Notes under the pieces: generated by a model | Database searches by the model: none | What the model saw: only the letters and a program-made list of their open reading frames with translations | What the model was told of the DNA's origin: nothing | In this document: piece by piece, positions 54,164 through 64,000 of the stretch | Position numbering within the stretch: position 1 is the first letter of the stretch | Layout of the letters: each line of letters begins with the position of its first letter | Translations under genes and position numbers: made by a program | Assembly: GCF_020906515.1 (NCBI RefSeq) | Contig: NC_085850.1 | Coordinates: forward strand, 2,170,001-2,234,000 | DNA length: 64,000 nucleotides | From: Vanrija pseudolonga | Lineage: Eukaryota; Basidiomycota; Tremellomycetes; Trichosporonales; Trichosporonaceae | Reading direction: 5' to 3'

Positions 54164-54811
54164 TTACAGCGCGAGGAGGCGGACTCCGCCAGAGACAATG
54201 TCGAGGTCCTCGTCGCTGTCGTCATCGAGCTCGAGGTAGGCCATGGTTGGCGTGGGTGGGGGAGGGGGGCTCGTGTGGTCGCGAGCAGTCTCGGGGCGGT
54301 CGAGCCATGCATTGAGCATGTCGTGGTGGTAGGAGTGGAGGTTGGCCTCGTAGGCAGTGAAGGCCTCGAGGTCTACCGTGATGGGCGACTCGACGTCGGG
54401 TGCGGGGACGTTGGAGAGGCCGAGAGAGTTGTTGAGGCCTAGCGCACTGGGCGTGGACTGCCTGTTGGACTGGGGAATGGGGATGGCCGAAGGGGTGGTG
54501 GTGAGGGGCTCATAGTAGAAGCCATAGTCGTCGACGATAGGAAGCTCGGCGTACTGAGCGTATGGCGTGGGGTGGCCCTGCAGTGGAAGGAGGTCCTGAC
54601 ATGGGCTCTCCTTCTGCTGCTGCTGGTGCTTGGGCTGGTAGTGGTGGGGGGTTGGGTAGTGGACGACTGGGCCGGCTTGGCCGAGACCCGAATCACAGTA
54701 AGAGGGCTGATGGCTTGGCATGGCAGCAGAGTGGTGGACGTGAGGAGGGTAGTGATAGTGATGGGCAAAGCCTTGGGGATGGGTAGGCTGGTATGCGAAG
54801 GTGGTGGACAT
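54164..54811 (-). CDS. unknown histidine/proline/glutamine-rich protein
   Basis: Single exon, 215 aa. The first 75 residues are rich in His, Pro, Tyr and Gln (QPTHPQGFAHHYHYPP, HHYQPKHQQQQ). The middle is Pro/Ser/Thr-rich with a YAELPIVDDYGFYYEPL segment. Residues ~150-180 form a likely helix (ITVDLEAFTAYEANLHSYHH). It ends with a proline run, an acidic patch (LELDDDSDEDLD) and a hydrophobic VSGGVRLLAL. Such composition is common in fungal transcriptional or developmental regulators, but no DNA-binding domain is present. Its 5' side faces the 9.2-kb gene-free stretch, the longest in the window. Confidence 0.65.
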   Translation of the reverse strand: MSTTFAYQPTHPQGFAHHYHYPPHVHHSAAMPSHQPSYCDSGLGQAGPVVHYPTPHHYQPKHQQQQKESPCQDLLPLQGHPTPYAQYAELPIVDDYGFYYEPLTTTPSAIPIPQSNRQSTPSALGLNNSLGLSNVPAPDVESPITVDLEAFTAYEANLHSYHHDMLNAWLDRPETARDHTSPPPPPTPTMAYLELDDDSDEDLDIVSGGVRLLAL

Positions 54812-57711
54812 GTTTGTTGTCGTGATGTGAGGAAGAGACTATGTAGTTTGTTCTTCGGGTGTTAGGTGTCTGCGTGGTGAGACGCTGGGGTGCAGAGAGA
54901 ATGCGAATGCGAATGCTGGAAAAGATTGCAGTCGTATCTCATGTGTTCTCTTAAGGACAGACCAGACCTCGAGAGGGGGGGGCGGGTGAGCATACGAATG
55001 ATGGGTGTGATTACGGGTCTCGTCCAAGGAACGACAGTCGACCACGAGACAGCCACAATGCCCGTGCCGACATGGGTTTGATCAACGCGGGGGTGGGTGG
55101 GCGTACGGTTTGTCGCATGGCTGGCTGGCAGGCGGCAGGCGGCGGCGGCAGCCCCGGCAGGTGCGGCAGGCTGCTGGGCCGGTGTGGGTGTGAGTGGGGG
55201 ATCACAGCCTGCGTCTGAAGGCATGCCGCCCGAAGCCGCAAGCCACCCCTTGGACGGTTCTCGAACCGAGCGAGCACGCGATGGTGTACGACTATCGTTT
55301 TGGTTGTTGCGGACAATGCCGTAGCGTGGTTGCCGCGGTCAGAGACTTCCGGGGGGTTAACTGAATCCACCCCCCCCCACCATTACGGCACCAGCCAAAG
55401 TCACCGTAAAACAAGGCATCAGGCATCAAAGCCTGGGTTTGCGGATGCTGGCTCCGGCCCACGGATAGCGCATTGCGCGCTCGCTCGCTCGCTTGTCTCT
55501 GGGATTTTTCCACCACTCTGCGCCGGCCAGCCAGGTGTTTATCCAGCCAGATAGGCTGCTGCTAGCTGGCTCTGGGCTGACTGGGTTACACTGCGGACGG
55601 CCGTAACAGAGTGTCCTCCCACCAGTGTCCGGCAGGCCGTCTACCGTCGGAGTCGAGGCTGCGTGCGTCTTGGGTCTGCCGGAGTGTTTCACTCCCGACC
55701 CGACGACGACGATGGCCAAATCCAAACCCACTCCCCCACTCGACCCCCCCAGATATGGTTAAACTTTTCTCTGGATCATCAGGAGATCGCAATGCACGTC
55801 CTTGCTGATGCACGTTGGCGACATGGGTCACCTGCCGCGAGGGGTAACTTTCGTGCGCCGCGATACGAGTGCGGGTGAGAGACAGCCACGAAATTTCCCG
55901 CAGGTTTGAACCTGCAGGTGAGCAGGCGAGCTGGGGATGTGGGAGCCGGCGGTTCTGAATTGGAAACGGCCCAGTTTGATCGACTTGTCGCCCATGTGCG
56001 TCGACCTCGACCGCCGTCGTCGCTTGTCCAGCCTCAACCTCTGGCGTTCCTTGACCTGTGCCAAGCTGACCCGTACCGGTCTTGCGTTCAATGAGACTTC
56101 ATTATCGTGAGAGTGGGTCATACATCATCTGGAATGCGTTACACGGATGTAACGCTGGCGGGTCCCCCTCTGGCTCTGGACAGGGGGGGGAGGTGGTCCA
56201 ACGTGCCCATTCCCCAGCCCCCGAGCCCCGATGCCCACACACCCACATGCTGGCTCACTTCGCTCGATGCGTCGGAGTTGACGTCGGCGTGTCGGCGTGG
56301 GTATGAGTTTTGTGTGTCTGCTGCGAGTGGGCGGCGTATCTCGTCGGTCGGCGTGGGTGTGAGAGCAGCCAACGACACAGACTGCCTCCGTCGCTTCGGT
56401 TTCTGACGCCGTAGCTCGGGTTTCGTCCCCTCCCCCCATGTCAGCAGAACAAGTCACAGCAGCAGCATCAGCGCACAGCCGCCGTCATGTCATCCACGCC
56501 GCCAACCTGCAACAAGTTTTGCCGCGGCTAAGCGGCCATTGAGCCAGGTCCAAAATCCAAGCAACCCAACTTGATGCAAGACAGACGTAGACGTGGGCAT
56601 CGCCGCCAACGCACAAAATGCCCGCTCAAACCTCAGAGGGTTCTCAACGCCGCGACTCTCCGCGAGTCTCCGCGAGCTTTATCCTTGCGCTGCTGTTGAT
56701 TCCAGTCGGTCGGCTGCAGAGCGCACACGGCGCGTGACCCGAACCCACCAACCCGGCCCGGGCCAGGCTGCCAGGCGGCTGCATGTCTTGGCCTTGAGAA
56801 TCCAGTGAATGTAGCAGGGCGCCTCCGGCTCGCGCGCCCTTTGCTTTAGGTCGACCAGACAAGCCTCAAGCCTCAGCATGCTACAGTGCGCTTGCTGCGC
56901 TCTTGCACCATTGTCGTGCTGCTGCTGTCACTGGCCGGCACAAGCGGCTGGCTGGCTGGCACAGGGCCATTCCAGCGACTTTGAACCCTTGTATCCGCAT
57001 TGCCGGCGCCCCTCCATCCGTCTGGAAACAGGCTGGTTGTAGCGTTTGGAATTCCGACGGACCTTGACGTGAAATAATGCCCGCACCGCTTCGTCCACCT
57101 CGAGACCTGGCCCGCCGTCGTCCATTGCCGGCCTGTCTGCCGTCGTCGCTCCGTCATCGCCCTCCACCCGCCATTGTCGTCGATGACAGAAGCCGCCGTC
57201 GGATCCGGCATTGACGGCGCAACATGATGCGTATGACCCCTGATCGCCGCCGTGCCGTGCTGTCCGTCGTCGAGCTGGAACCAGATTTCAACCCTTGGAG
57301 AGCAATATGAGATAATCGCCGCACAAAAGCCCAGTGGGGGCTGTCGCCTTGCTGCCGGCCAGGTCTGGGAAGAGCATACGCGCAGTCCCCTTACCGATTC
57401 CAGGAAGGAAACCCCTAACCCAAATCGGAAGCCTGACGGACCAAAGGGCAGCGACCTGTCCTGTTCCCCGTCGGCCACGTCGAGGGACGAATGATGACGG
57501 CAAACGCTGATTCCAGCTACGTGCCAGGAGGGCAGTTACCAATCACGAGATGTCGATCCTTTGCGGTCGCCCGCCTGTAATGTAGGCCCCCCTGATGTGA
57601 AGGGTGTTCTTGGCGGGAAATCGTAAAGCCGAGCTGGGGCGGGGAGGGGTAAAGGCGGTAGCGGACGAGACGACGTCGTCGTCGGGGCACGGCCCGACGA
57701 GCGGCTGCTGA

Positions 57712-57728
57712 CCCCCCCCCCCCCCCCC
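57712..57728. repeat. poly-C run of 17
   Basis: Uninterrupted C17, the longest homopolymer in the window; its length may be an assembly estimate. Confidence 0.8.
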
Positions 57729-60515
57729 GGCGCGCCCCCACCCACCACAACCAAGCGCAACCTCCTGGCCAGACTGCAGGCGCGATCACCTTGCGCAAGA
57801 CGCAGTTCAGCAGAACTGTGCCACGCACTCGCCTCGCTATCCTCGTGATCGACGACGACGGCGATTGAACATTTGACGGGACCTGGTCGGGCCTGTGTCG
57901 TGGTCGAGACTGCGATGGGCTTCTACGCGACGAGGTCCTGATTCGCCTGGTGTGACTCTCAGGCAAGCAGAGATGATCCTCTAGCTAGAGCAGCGGAATG
58001 CCGCAAGGCTAGTCACCTCTTCTGACTGTGAGACGACGATCCTTAGTGTGACTCTCATGGCTGGCGAAGTCGTCGACAACGGCAGAGCCCAACCTTCGAG
58101 CCTCGGTCACAAGGACGACCACCTACTCCCATCCATGTGAATCTGATCATGGATGCCTGGATTGCTATCGAGCATGATGGCGAGACCATTGACGAGAGCG
58201 GTGAAGTGAGCCCAAGTCGGTAGCGATGATTCTGGGGTGCGGGTGCGTGACGGGTTTTTCCCCCCATGTGTCGTCGATTGGTTTCGACCTCGTCGGATCG
58301 GAGGAGGTTTGACCGAGGACTCGGCAAGAACGGCAGCGCGTACAACGGACAAGGTAGCGGCAACGGCCGCGGACGGCAGACAGAGGGCACCGGGACTGGC
58401 ACGGCGGTGTCAAAGTCCCTTGTGAGAACACTGCGACCTGGACCCAGGTCCTAGAGGCAATAGCCGTGAAAGGCGAGAGGAAGCGCAGTAAGTCCACAGC
58501 AGCGGTCCGAGAGCAGCAAGTCGAGCGAGCGATCGCCGCCAGCCCGCCCTCGCCTCTGAGGGGACGGGGATTCCGAGCCAGGTCGCTCGGACATAGAAAT
58601 TATGCGCGCGGATGCTGGGAGGGGCTCGGCAAAGAGCAGCTCAGGACACCTGGCGGGCCCAGCCGCTCAGCCGAGCCAAAGGAAGGAATGAGGCTGGAGG
58701 CTGTCCAGTGGGGGAGGAGGCCAGTGGGGAATGGATGAAACCCGGTCGGTTGGGCTGGCTCGAAGTGTGAGAGTCTACGTGGCCAGCCTTGGCCGAGGTT
58801 GGCCTTGCGGCTGTTGGGGGTCAAACAGATGTCGAGAGCGAAGAATGTGTTCCCCCCCCTGCCCCTCTAGAATCGACCTGCCTAGCGTCTCTCAGTGGTA
58901 GACGGCTGTCGACAGCCATGCAAGACTAGGAGACAGACAGAAACTCAGAGAAGGAACTCGGCTAGGCTGGTGTGTTTGGTTGTGTGGGGGTCTTGTCGTC
59001 TTGGACGTTGTGTTGCTACTGTTCTCGTAGCCGTTATCCACATCCACGGCCAAACTCCACATGCAAGCCGCGCGCGCCCATGCATAAGAAGATGGTGTCA
59101 AGAAAAGACTGTGGGTTATTGTTAGACTTGGCGACGTCAAGGATCGTCAGCGGCACTCACCATTGCAGGCCCATTGTCGTTGGGTTCCGGGCACCGCCAC
59201 CGAGGTGTCGACTTGTGGTGGTGGCGGCGCCGCAGGTTTACATCGTGACTAACAGTAGTAGGAGCTCAAACACGTCGTCGTTGACATGACTGAGCGGGGG
59301 TGGGCTCCAACTCATGTCGAAGGCAGCTGTACTTATGTTAGTCCGGTCGTCGTCGATGTTGGTCGCCGCTGGGTGGGTTGCTGCTGCGCAGCTGCTTAGC
59401 ACCCGAGGTCGGCTCCTGGTTTTCGCAGGATCCTGCTGGAATCATGTCGAGAGGCCGGGGGGCGTATCCTCGTCAGATTCCAATCGCCGCTCGCCATCAA
59501 GGTCACGCGTCACAACGCTTTCGCACCACTTCTCCCTGGTTTTATCAGGATCTGCAGATCAGTAAGGAACCTTGTGCCCGCTCGAGCCGAGGTGCAACAC
59601 GGCTTTTGCGACTGGAACATTAGGCAAGGTTCCAGCGATCCAGTCCCATGGACCCCGCAAACGACATGCGTACCCGCGAACCAACGTTGCCCCTTGGCCG
59701 ACTGCAAGGGCACTCGGTGCACGCAGGGAGGCCTCGGAGATGTGGATTCTCGGAGCTGCCGTCGGTCGGGAGGATGGGTGTAGTGAGGGGGTGTGAGCCG
59801 GTGGGCACTGTGCGGGCGCCGTTCGTCGCGGCTCCCGGCAAATCAACCCAACAACAACCGCGGCAGCCCCTCTCTAAAGGCCACTCCACGCCCGCAAATC
59901 GAGGCTGATGGTCCCAGGCCTAGCGACGAGTCTCGGCGCACGACTCGCCAACGTCTGCTCGATGTTGGTTGGACGTGGAGCACTTGTGCGTGTGAGCTCG
60001 CCATGTCCGCGGCGGTAGAGCGGTCATCCATAAGGGAAGTCTTGGCATAATGTGCTGCCGCGGTTGAGACAAGTGTACGGCAGGGATCCCTTCACCCGCT
60101 GTGGCCAATGAATCAAGCCCATCGAGCGGCGTCACTACTCTTCTGTAGCGTGTCGGTCGATGCGCTTGGGAATGGTCGAGTGCGAGAGAGCTCGGGTAGG
60201 TGGTCGGGCACGGTTGGGGGCGTGGGAGGGTGGTGGTGGGGAAGGAGGGAATGTGGCATGGCTGCTGCCGTGGTAGCTACACCACAGCAGCGAGCTTGTA
60301 CCGCGGTAGCGACACCGACGGTCCCATGCAGACGTCTATGCTCCCAAGACGCCCGACAGCGTCTCTATATGCTTTTGTTTTTGTAGCAGACGCGTCAGGT
60401 GGACCTGTAGGGTGGAGGCTGATAAGACGTCACCGCTGAACCGCGCCACCACCCACGGCCCGGACGTTGCGGGTCCGGAGATCTTAGCACCGGCCGCGGG
60501 GTGCGGCCGTGGCCG

Positions 60516-60549
60516 TGGAGTGGAGTGGAGTGGGAGTGGAGTGTGTGTG
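60516..60549. repeat. GTGGA minisatellite
   Basis: Short tandem of GGAGT pentamers running into a GT tract. Confidence 0.7.
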
Positions 60550-63500
60550 CCGTGCGTGGTGCCGAGGCCGGCCACTAGCGCATACGGCCACTAGCGCACA
60601 TTCCCCGGCTTGTCGCCTCCGTGGGCCAGTCCGCAAAGCACCTCCGAGACACTCTGCAACCAATGCAATGATGCACAACTCACCTGATCTCTGGCACTAC
60701 TAGCCCATCGAGCGACGTGACATGCTTTGCAGGGCATGTGGTGCATCGGTCGATGGAGTATGGCGCCGAGGTCAGGCGGCAAAGCCTGTGGAGCGGCCTG
60801 CGTGGCGCTGGTTGGGTGGAGGCGTGGAACCTCCTGGGGTAGGGTGGGTGGAGCGAGGTAGTGGCAACAACCTCGCAGTGGCCACTTGTTTATGACCTTC
60901 CCACCAACATCCACACAGTCCCATGACCTTAAGTAAAAGCAAGTGACCTCGCTCCACGAGCTACGAACGTGTTCCAGCAGCGTCTGCATGCAACTTTCTT
61001 TTTTGTCGAGCGGACAAAGTCGCGCGCGCGCAGGTGGACGTCGAATGCCGCGTCCAGGCCCACCGAAGCCCGTTATCAACCCCGAACGCCGGCGATAACC
61101 GTCGCTGCCCGTGCTTCGCCGCGTTTCGCTCTGCAATTGCGTGCGCGTGCGCTCCTTTTTTGCCAGAACAGACGTTCACGCATGCCGGTGTTCGGCGGGC
61201 GATAGGATTCTTCCTCTCCAATCGCGCCCCTACGTACATGCCTTGGCGCGGAATGTATGAACTGTACTACCTGCCGAGACGTGCCGAGACTAGTCTGGTC
61301 CGCGTCGCCACCACTACCACCACTGCGAAATCACCCGTTGAGCGGTACTCATCCGCCGCTCAGGCTCATGCATGACAGACGCACATTTGCAAGGATGGAA
61401 AACACGGACATGGATGCACAGCCAGGCGGTTGACAGGCCGGGGGATGGCGGGATCCGAGCATCGTTGTGCCTCGCCGCCGCAATTGGCAGGAGGCCGCAC
61501 CTGGCAGCCTGGCTCGACCGCCTGCCCACCCACCTGCCCACCATCCATCCGCCCGGTGTCGCCGCTTATCGCGGACACGACTCTTGTCGCGTCAACCTCG
61601 GGGTTCGGCGAGCGAGCTGCCCAGAAGTTAATTTTACATTCCTCGCCAGCTAATCATCATGCAAGCGCGTGCTCAATGTTCTTGGCATGGGGAGCCCGGC
61701 GGGTGGGCAAGACGAGTCCGCCCGGTGTCAGGTCACGTCGCCGGTGAGCTCGGCGCTCTGGGCCTGCGCGCACACCACCACGACGGCTGCCGGGGGGAGC
61801 GAGCATGTCTGCCCTAGGCGCCTGGGTGGGCGGCACTGGACCGCGTTCGAGAGGCTGGCTGGGCTCGCGACCGAACGCCTTGGCAGGGTCGCGGTCAATT
61901 ACCATTCCATTAAGCCTTCCGTCATGCCCGGGTCTCGCGATCCAGCGGGCGCGCCCTGGGGCATGAGCGGCCTAATGAGCCTGTTATCTCGCCCTGGCTG
62001 CGGCTGCTTGCCGCAAGTGCGTGCCGCAGTTGCCGCGGGGTTCGGCGTGGCTAGGATCCAGCGAGCACTTCAGTCGTCGCTGCTGGTGGGAGGCGTTTCA
62101 GCTCGCGCCATCGCCGGCCTGCCGTCACCCCCAGCACCGGCACGCAGCTGCCCTGACGGCGTCGCCGTCGCCGTAGCGTCCAGGGCCGTGATAGCTCGTG
62201 AGACCCGGCACTCGGGTCGCCTCCCACCACCTAGCGAGCCCCCAGCCAGCCGCGGGATTCGCGCGGGTGACGACCCAAGGCGACCTGAGAGGGGGAGGGG
62301 TCACGACGCCCACCTTGTCCGGCTCGAGCTTGTCGTTGCCTGCCGTCATGCCCGCCCTGGGCACGCCCGCCGCCCCAGGCAAGCCCCTGAGGCTACCGAG
62401 CCGGTATGCTTACTGCCAGGCTCCCGAGCGAGCCGGGTGGGGGAGGCATGTGTCGAGACCCCCCCCTGGGCAGTAGCTAACCGCCGTCACGCTCACCATG
62501 GGCGTCGCGGACCTCGCTGCCGACGCCCCCATGTCGGGCGACCACCCGAGGGGCCGTCGGTACCGGCCCGTAGCGCCAAACACATGACGCCGGCCGCGGA
62601 CAAGGCGATGACGGAGTGGTTCCAGTAAACCTGTCACGGGGCTAGCGGACGAGGTACGACGTTCGATCGAGGCATGCCGCAAATAGGCCATGCCGAACCG
62701 GCACAACCGCGCTAGTGGCATTATTGGCACTAACTGCCGGCCTCGGCAGGCCCACGTCGGCATGTGGAGCCAGGTCTATTCCCAGGCTTGGGTACCCCGT
62801 CGAGCTTATCACCGCGGCCTTCGGCCTTGAACGGGAGCACTTGCGGCCGCGTACTTTGACGTGCCAAAGTCACGCGCCGGTGAGTCGAATCAGAGTTCCA
62901 CTCGCCATCCACGTCGACGACGACCAGTCATGAGCTCACTGTTGTCGCCCCCCCATGACTTGTTGCATGGGCAGAGGCACCGCCGTGTCGGTCTTCGGCG
63001 GTGGGTGCGGCGGCGGCGAGCGGTGCAACAGGTCCGCCCGGTTCGAAAATGGGCCATTTCCAGCCAAGTCCGGAGGATCGGATCGGGTGCCGTCGCGATA
63101 ACTTGGCAGGGCGACCACGTCTTCTGGTACTGACGCGATCTGCCCCTGAGTGCATACCAGCATTGGCATGCACCGTAACTGAGTCGTGGCTTATCGCGGA
63201 GTGCCGCGGCTTTCGGCGACCCAAGGTGGGCAAGAGAGGTCCGCGGCGGTCAGCCGCCCGCCCGCCGTGTACACATCGCACATCGCAAACAATGCACACG
63301 GTTGTGTGTTCTACGCCATTCGTCGCCAGTCTGTGTACAGGGACACGGAGCGCCGGTCGTACTGCTGTGTGAATGCAGCGGCGGCGAGTCGGAGCTGCTC
63401 CACCAATGTTTTCGCAGACGAGGACGTTTCCAGCACCACCCACGGCCGTGTCGACTTGGCAGGGGTGGCGTGGGCGCGGCCGTGGAACGTGGCTCGATCG

Positions 63501-64000
63501 CGTTGCTGGAGCTTAATGCCGGGCTCGGCATCGTGGCCCATCCCTGAGAATCTGGACACGGCACGGCCGGCATCGAGCGGTGTTTCGCGCTACTAGACGC
63601 TAGTTGGGTAGTTGCTCCACTAACGGCCGTTTTCCAGGCCATACATGCCGAGCCATGCCGGGCTGCGTGGGAATAGTTTGCCACGTGGCGCCGGGCTCGG
63701 CAGGGCGCGGGCGCCGGACATAGTTTGCCCGCGATACGGTCGCTGATATGACGCGGCACTCGTCCGCGTCTAGATGCATCGACATGCGCGGAGATGATCA
63801 GGTCGTTGCAGGGTTGATTGTATCGTGAGAGAGACGGTCTCGGAGACGCGGACGGACCTCGGTGTTGACGGACGGCGGCGATGGTCAGGTGTTGATTACT
63901 TGGCGCATAGTCGAGCACTACTTGGTGCCTCGGCCGTAGGCACATGACGGCATGACGTCAGGGGCGATGAGGTCCGTGTGACCAACACCACGATGTTGGC

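Larger units (their letters stand above)
54812..64000. other. 9.2-kb gene-free stretch to the right edge
   Basis: No supported gene. The longest ORF (61669-62628, 319 codons, plus) is Arg/Pro/Ala-rich, shares its span with other open frames and shows no motif. No telomere repeat, tRNA, 5S rRNA or element-type coding motif was seen. It could be a long regulatory upstream region, a decayed region or heterochromatin. Confidence 0.4.

Noticed and set aside
55256-55285. GGTTCGAGAACC palindromic string as a possible tRNA B box
   Set aside because: Self-complementary but without the stem lengths or upstream A box of a tRNA.
61669-62628. 319-codon plus-strand ORF
   Set aside because: Composition is dominated by Arg, Pro and Ala, another frame is open over much of it, and no domain or splice partner is seen.

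Overview
The window looks like nuclear DNA of a basidiomycete yeast, most likely Trichosporonales (Trichosporon / Cutaneotrichosporon / Apiotrichum) or a close tremellomycete. The reasons are GC-rich coding sequence, many very short introns (mostly 32-60 nt, GTRNGT donors, CTNAC-like branch sites close to the acceptor), monocistronic genes on both strands, a GPI-type chitin deacetylase and fungal transporter families. The clade is an inference from style; no marker gene here fixes it. I found no rRNA, convincing tRNA, CRISPR, prokaryotic operon or recognisable transposon.

Layout. 0-10.3 kb: the 5' end of a gene leaving the window, a small metallothionein-like protein, an unknown proline/serine-rich protein, a GPI-anchored chitin deacetylase, a cysteine-rich GPI-type wall protein and an unknown protein. 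11.5-22.7 kb: a nutrient-uptake island with two paralogous anion:cation-symporter (pantothenate/allantoate-permease type) MFS transporters on the minus strand, interleaved with a sugar-porter MFS gene and a TauD/TfdA dioxygenase on the plus strand. The two divergent promoters in this island share a tandem GATA site and a 31-nt dyad motif in the same order. 23.5-30.7 kb: a small secreted protein, a 14-exon membrane-anchored GMC oxidoreductase, an unknown protein and a nuclease-fold-like ORF pair. 31-45.5 kb: neutral ceramidase, a methionine-permease-type amino-acid permease (convergent with the ceramidase), an unknown 568-aa protein, a tyrosine/proline repeat protein, a butanediol-dehydrogenase-like enzyme with a possible mitochondrial presequence, a 41-aa lysine-rich protein and an 811-aa protein with a proline-rich N-terminus and five tandem cysteine modules. 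45.5-64 kb: gene-poor; only two low-complexity proteins (48.8-49.5 and 54.2-54.8 kb) are supported, and the last 9.2 kb holds nothing I can call a gene.

How the genes fit together: several products act at the cell surface or in nutrient acquisition (chitin deacetylase, cysteine-rich wall protein, sugar, vitamin/amide and amino-acid transporters, sulfonate-type dioxygenase, secreted-type GMC oxidase, ceramidase). The strongest candidates for undescribed biology are the five-fold cysteine module at 43.4-44.8 kb, the paired promoter islands of the transporter cluster, and the intron gain between the two transporter paralogues. All gene models were spliced by eye from reading frame, splice consensus and family alignment from memory; nothing was checked by database search.
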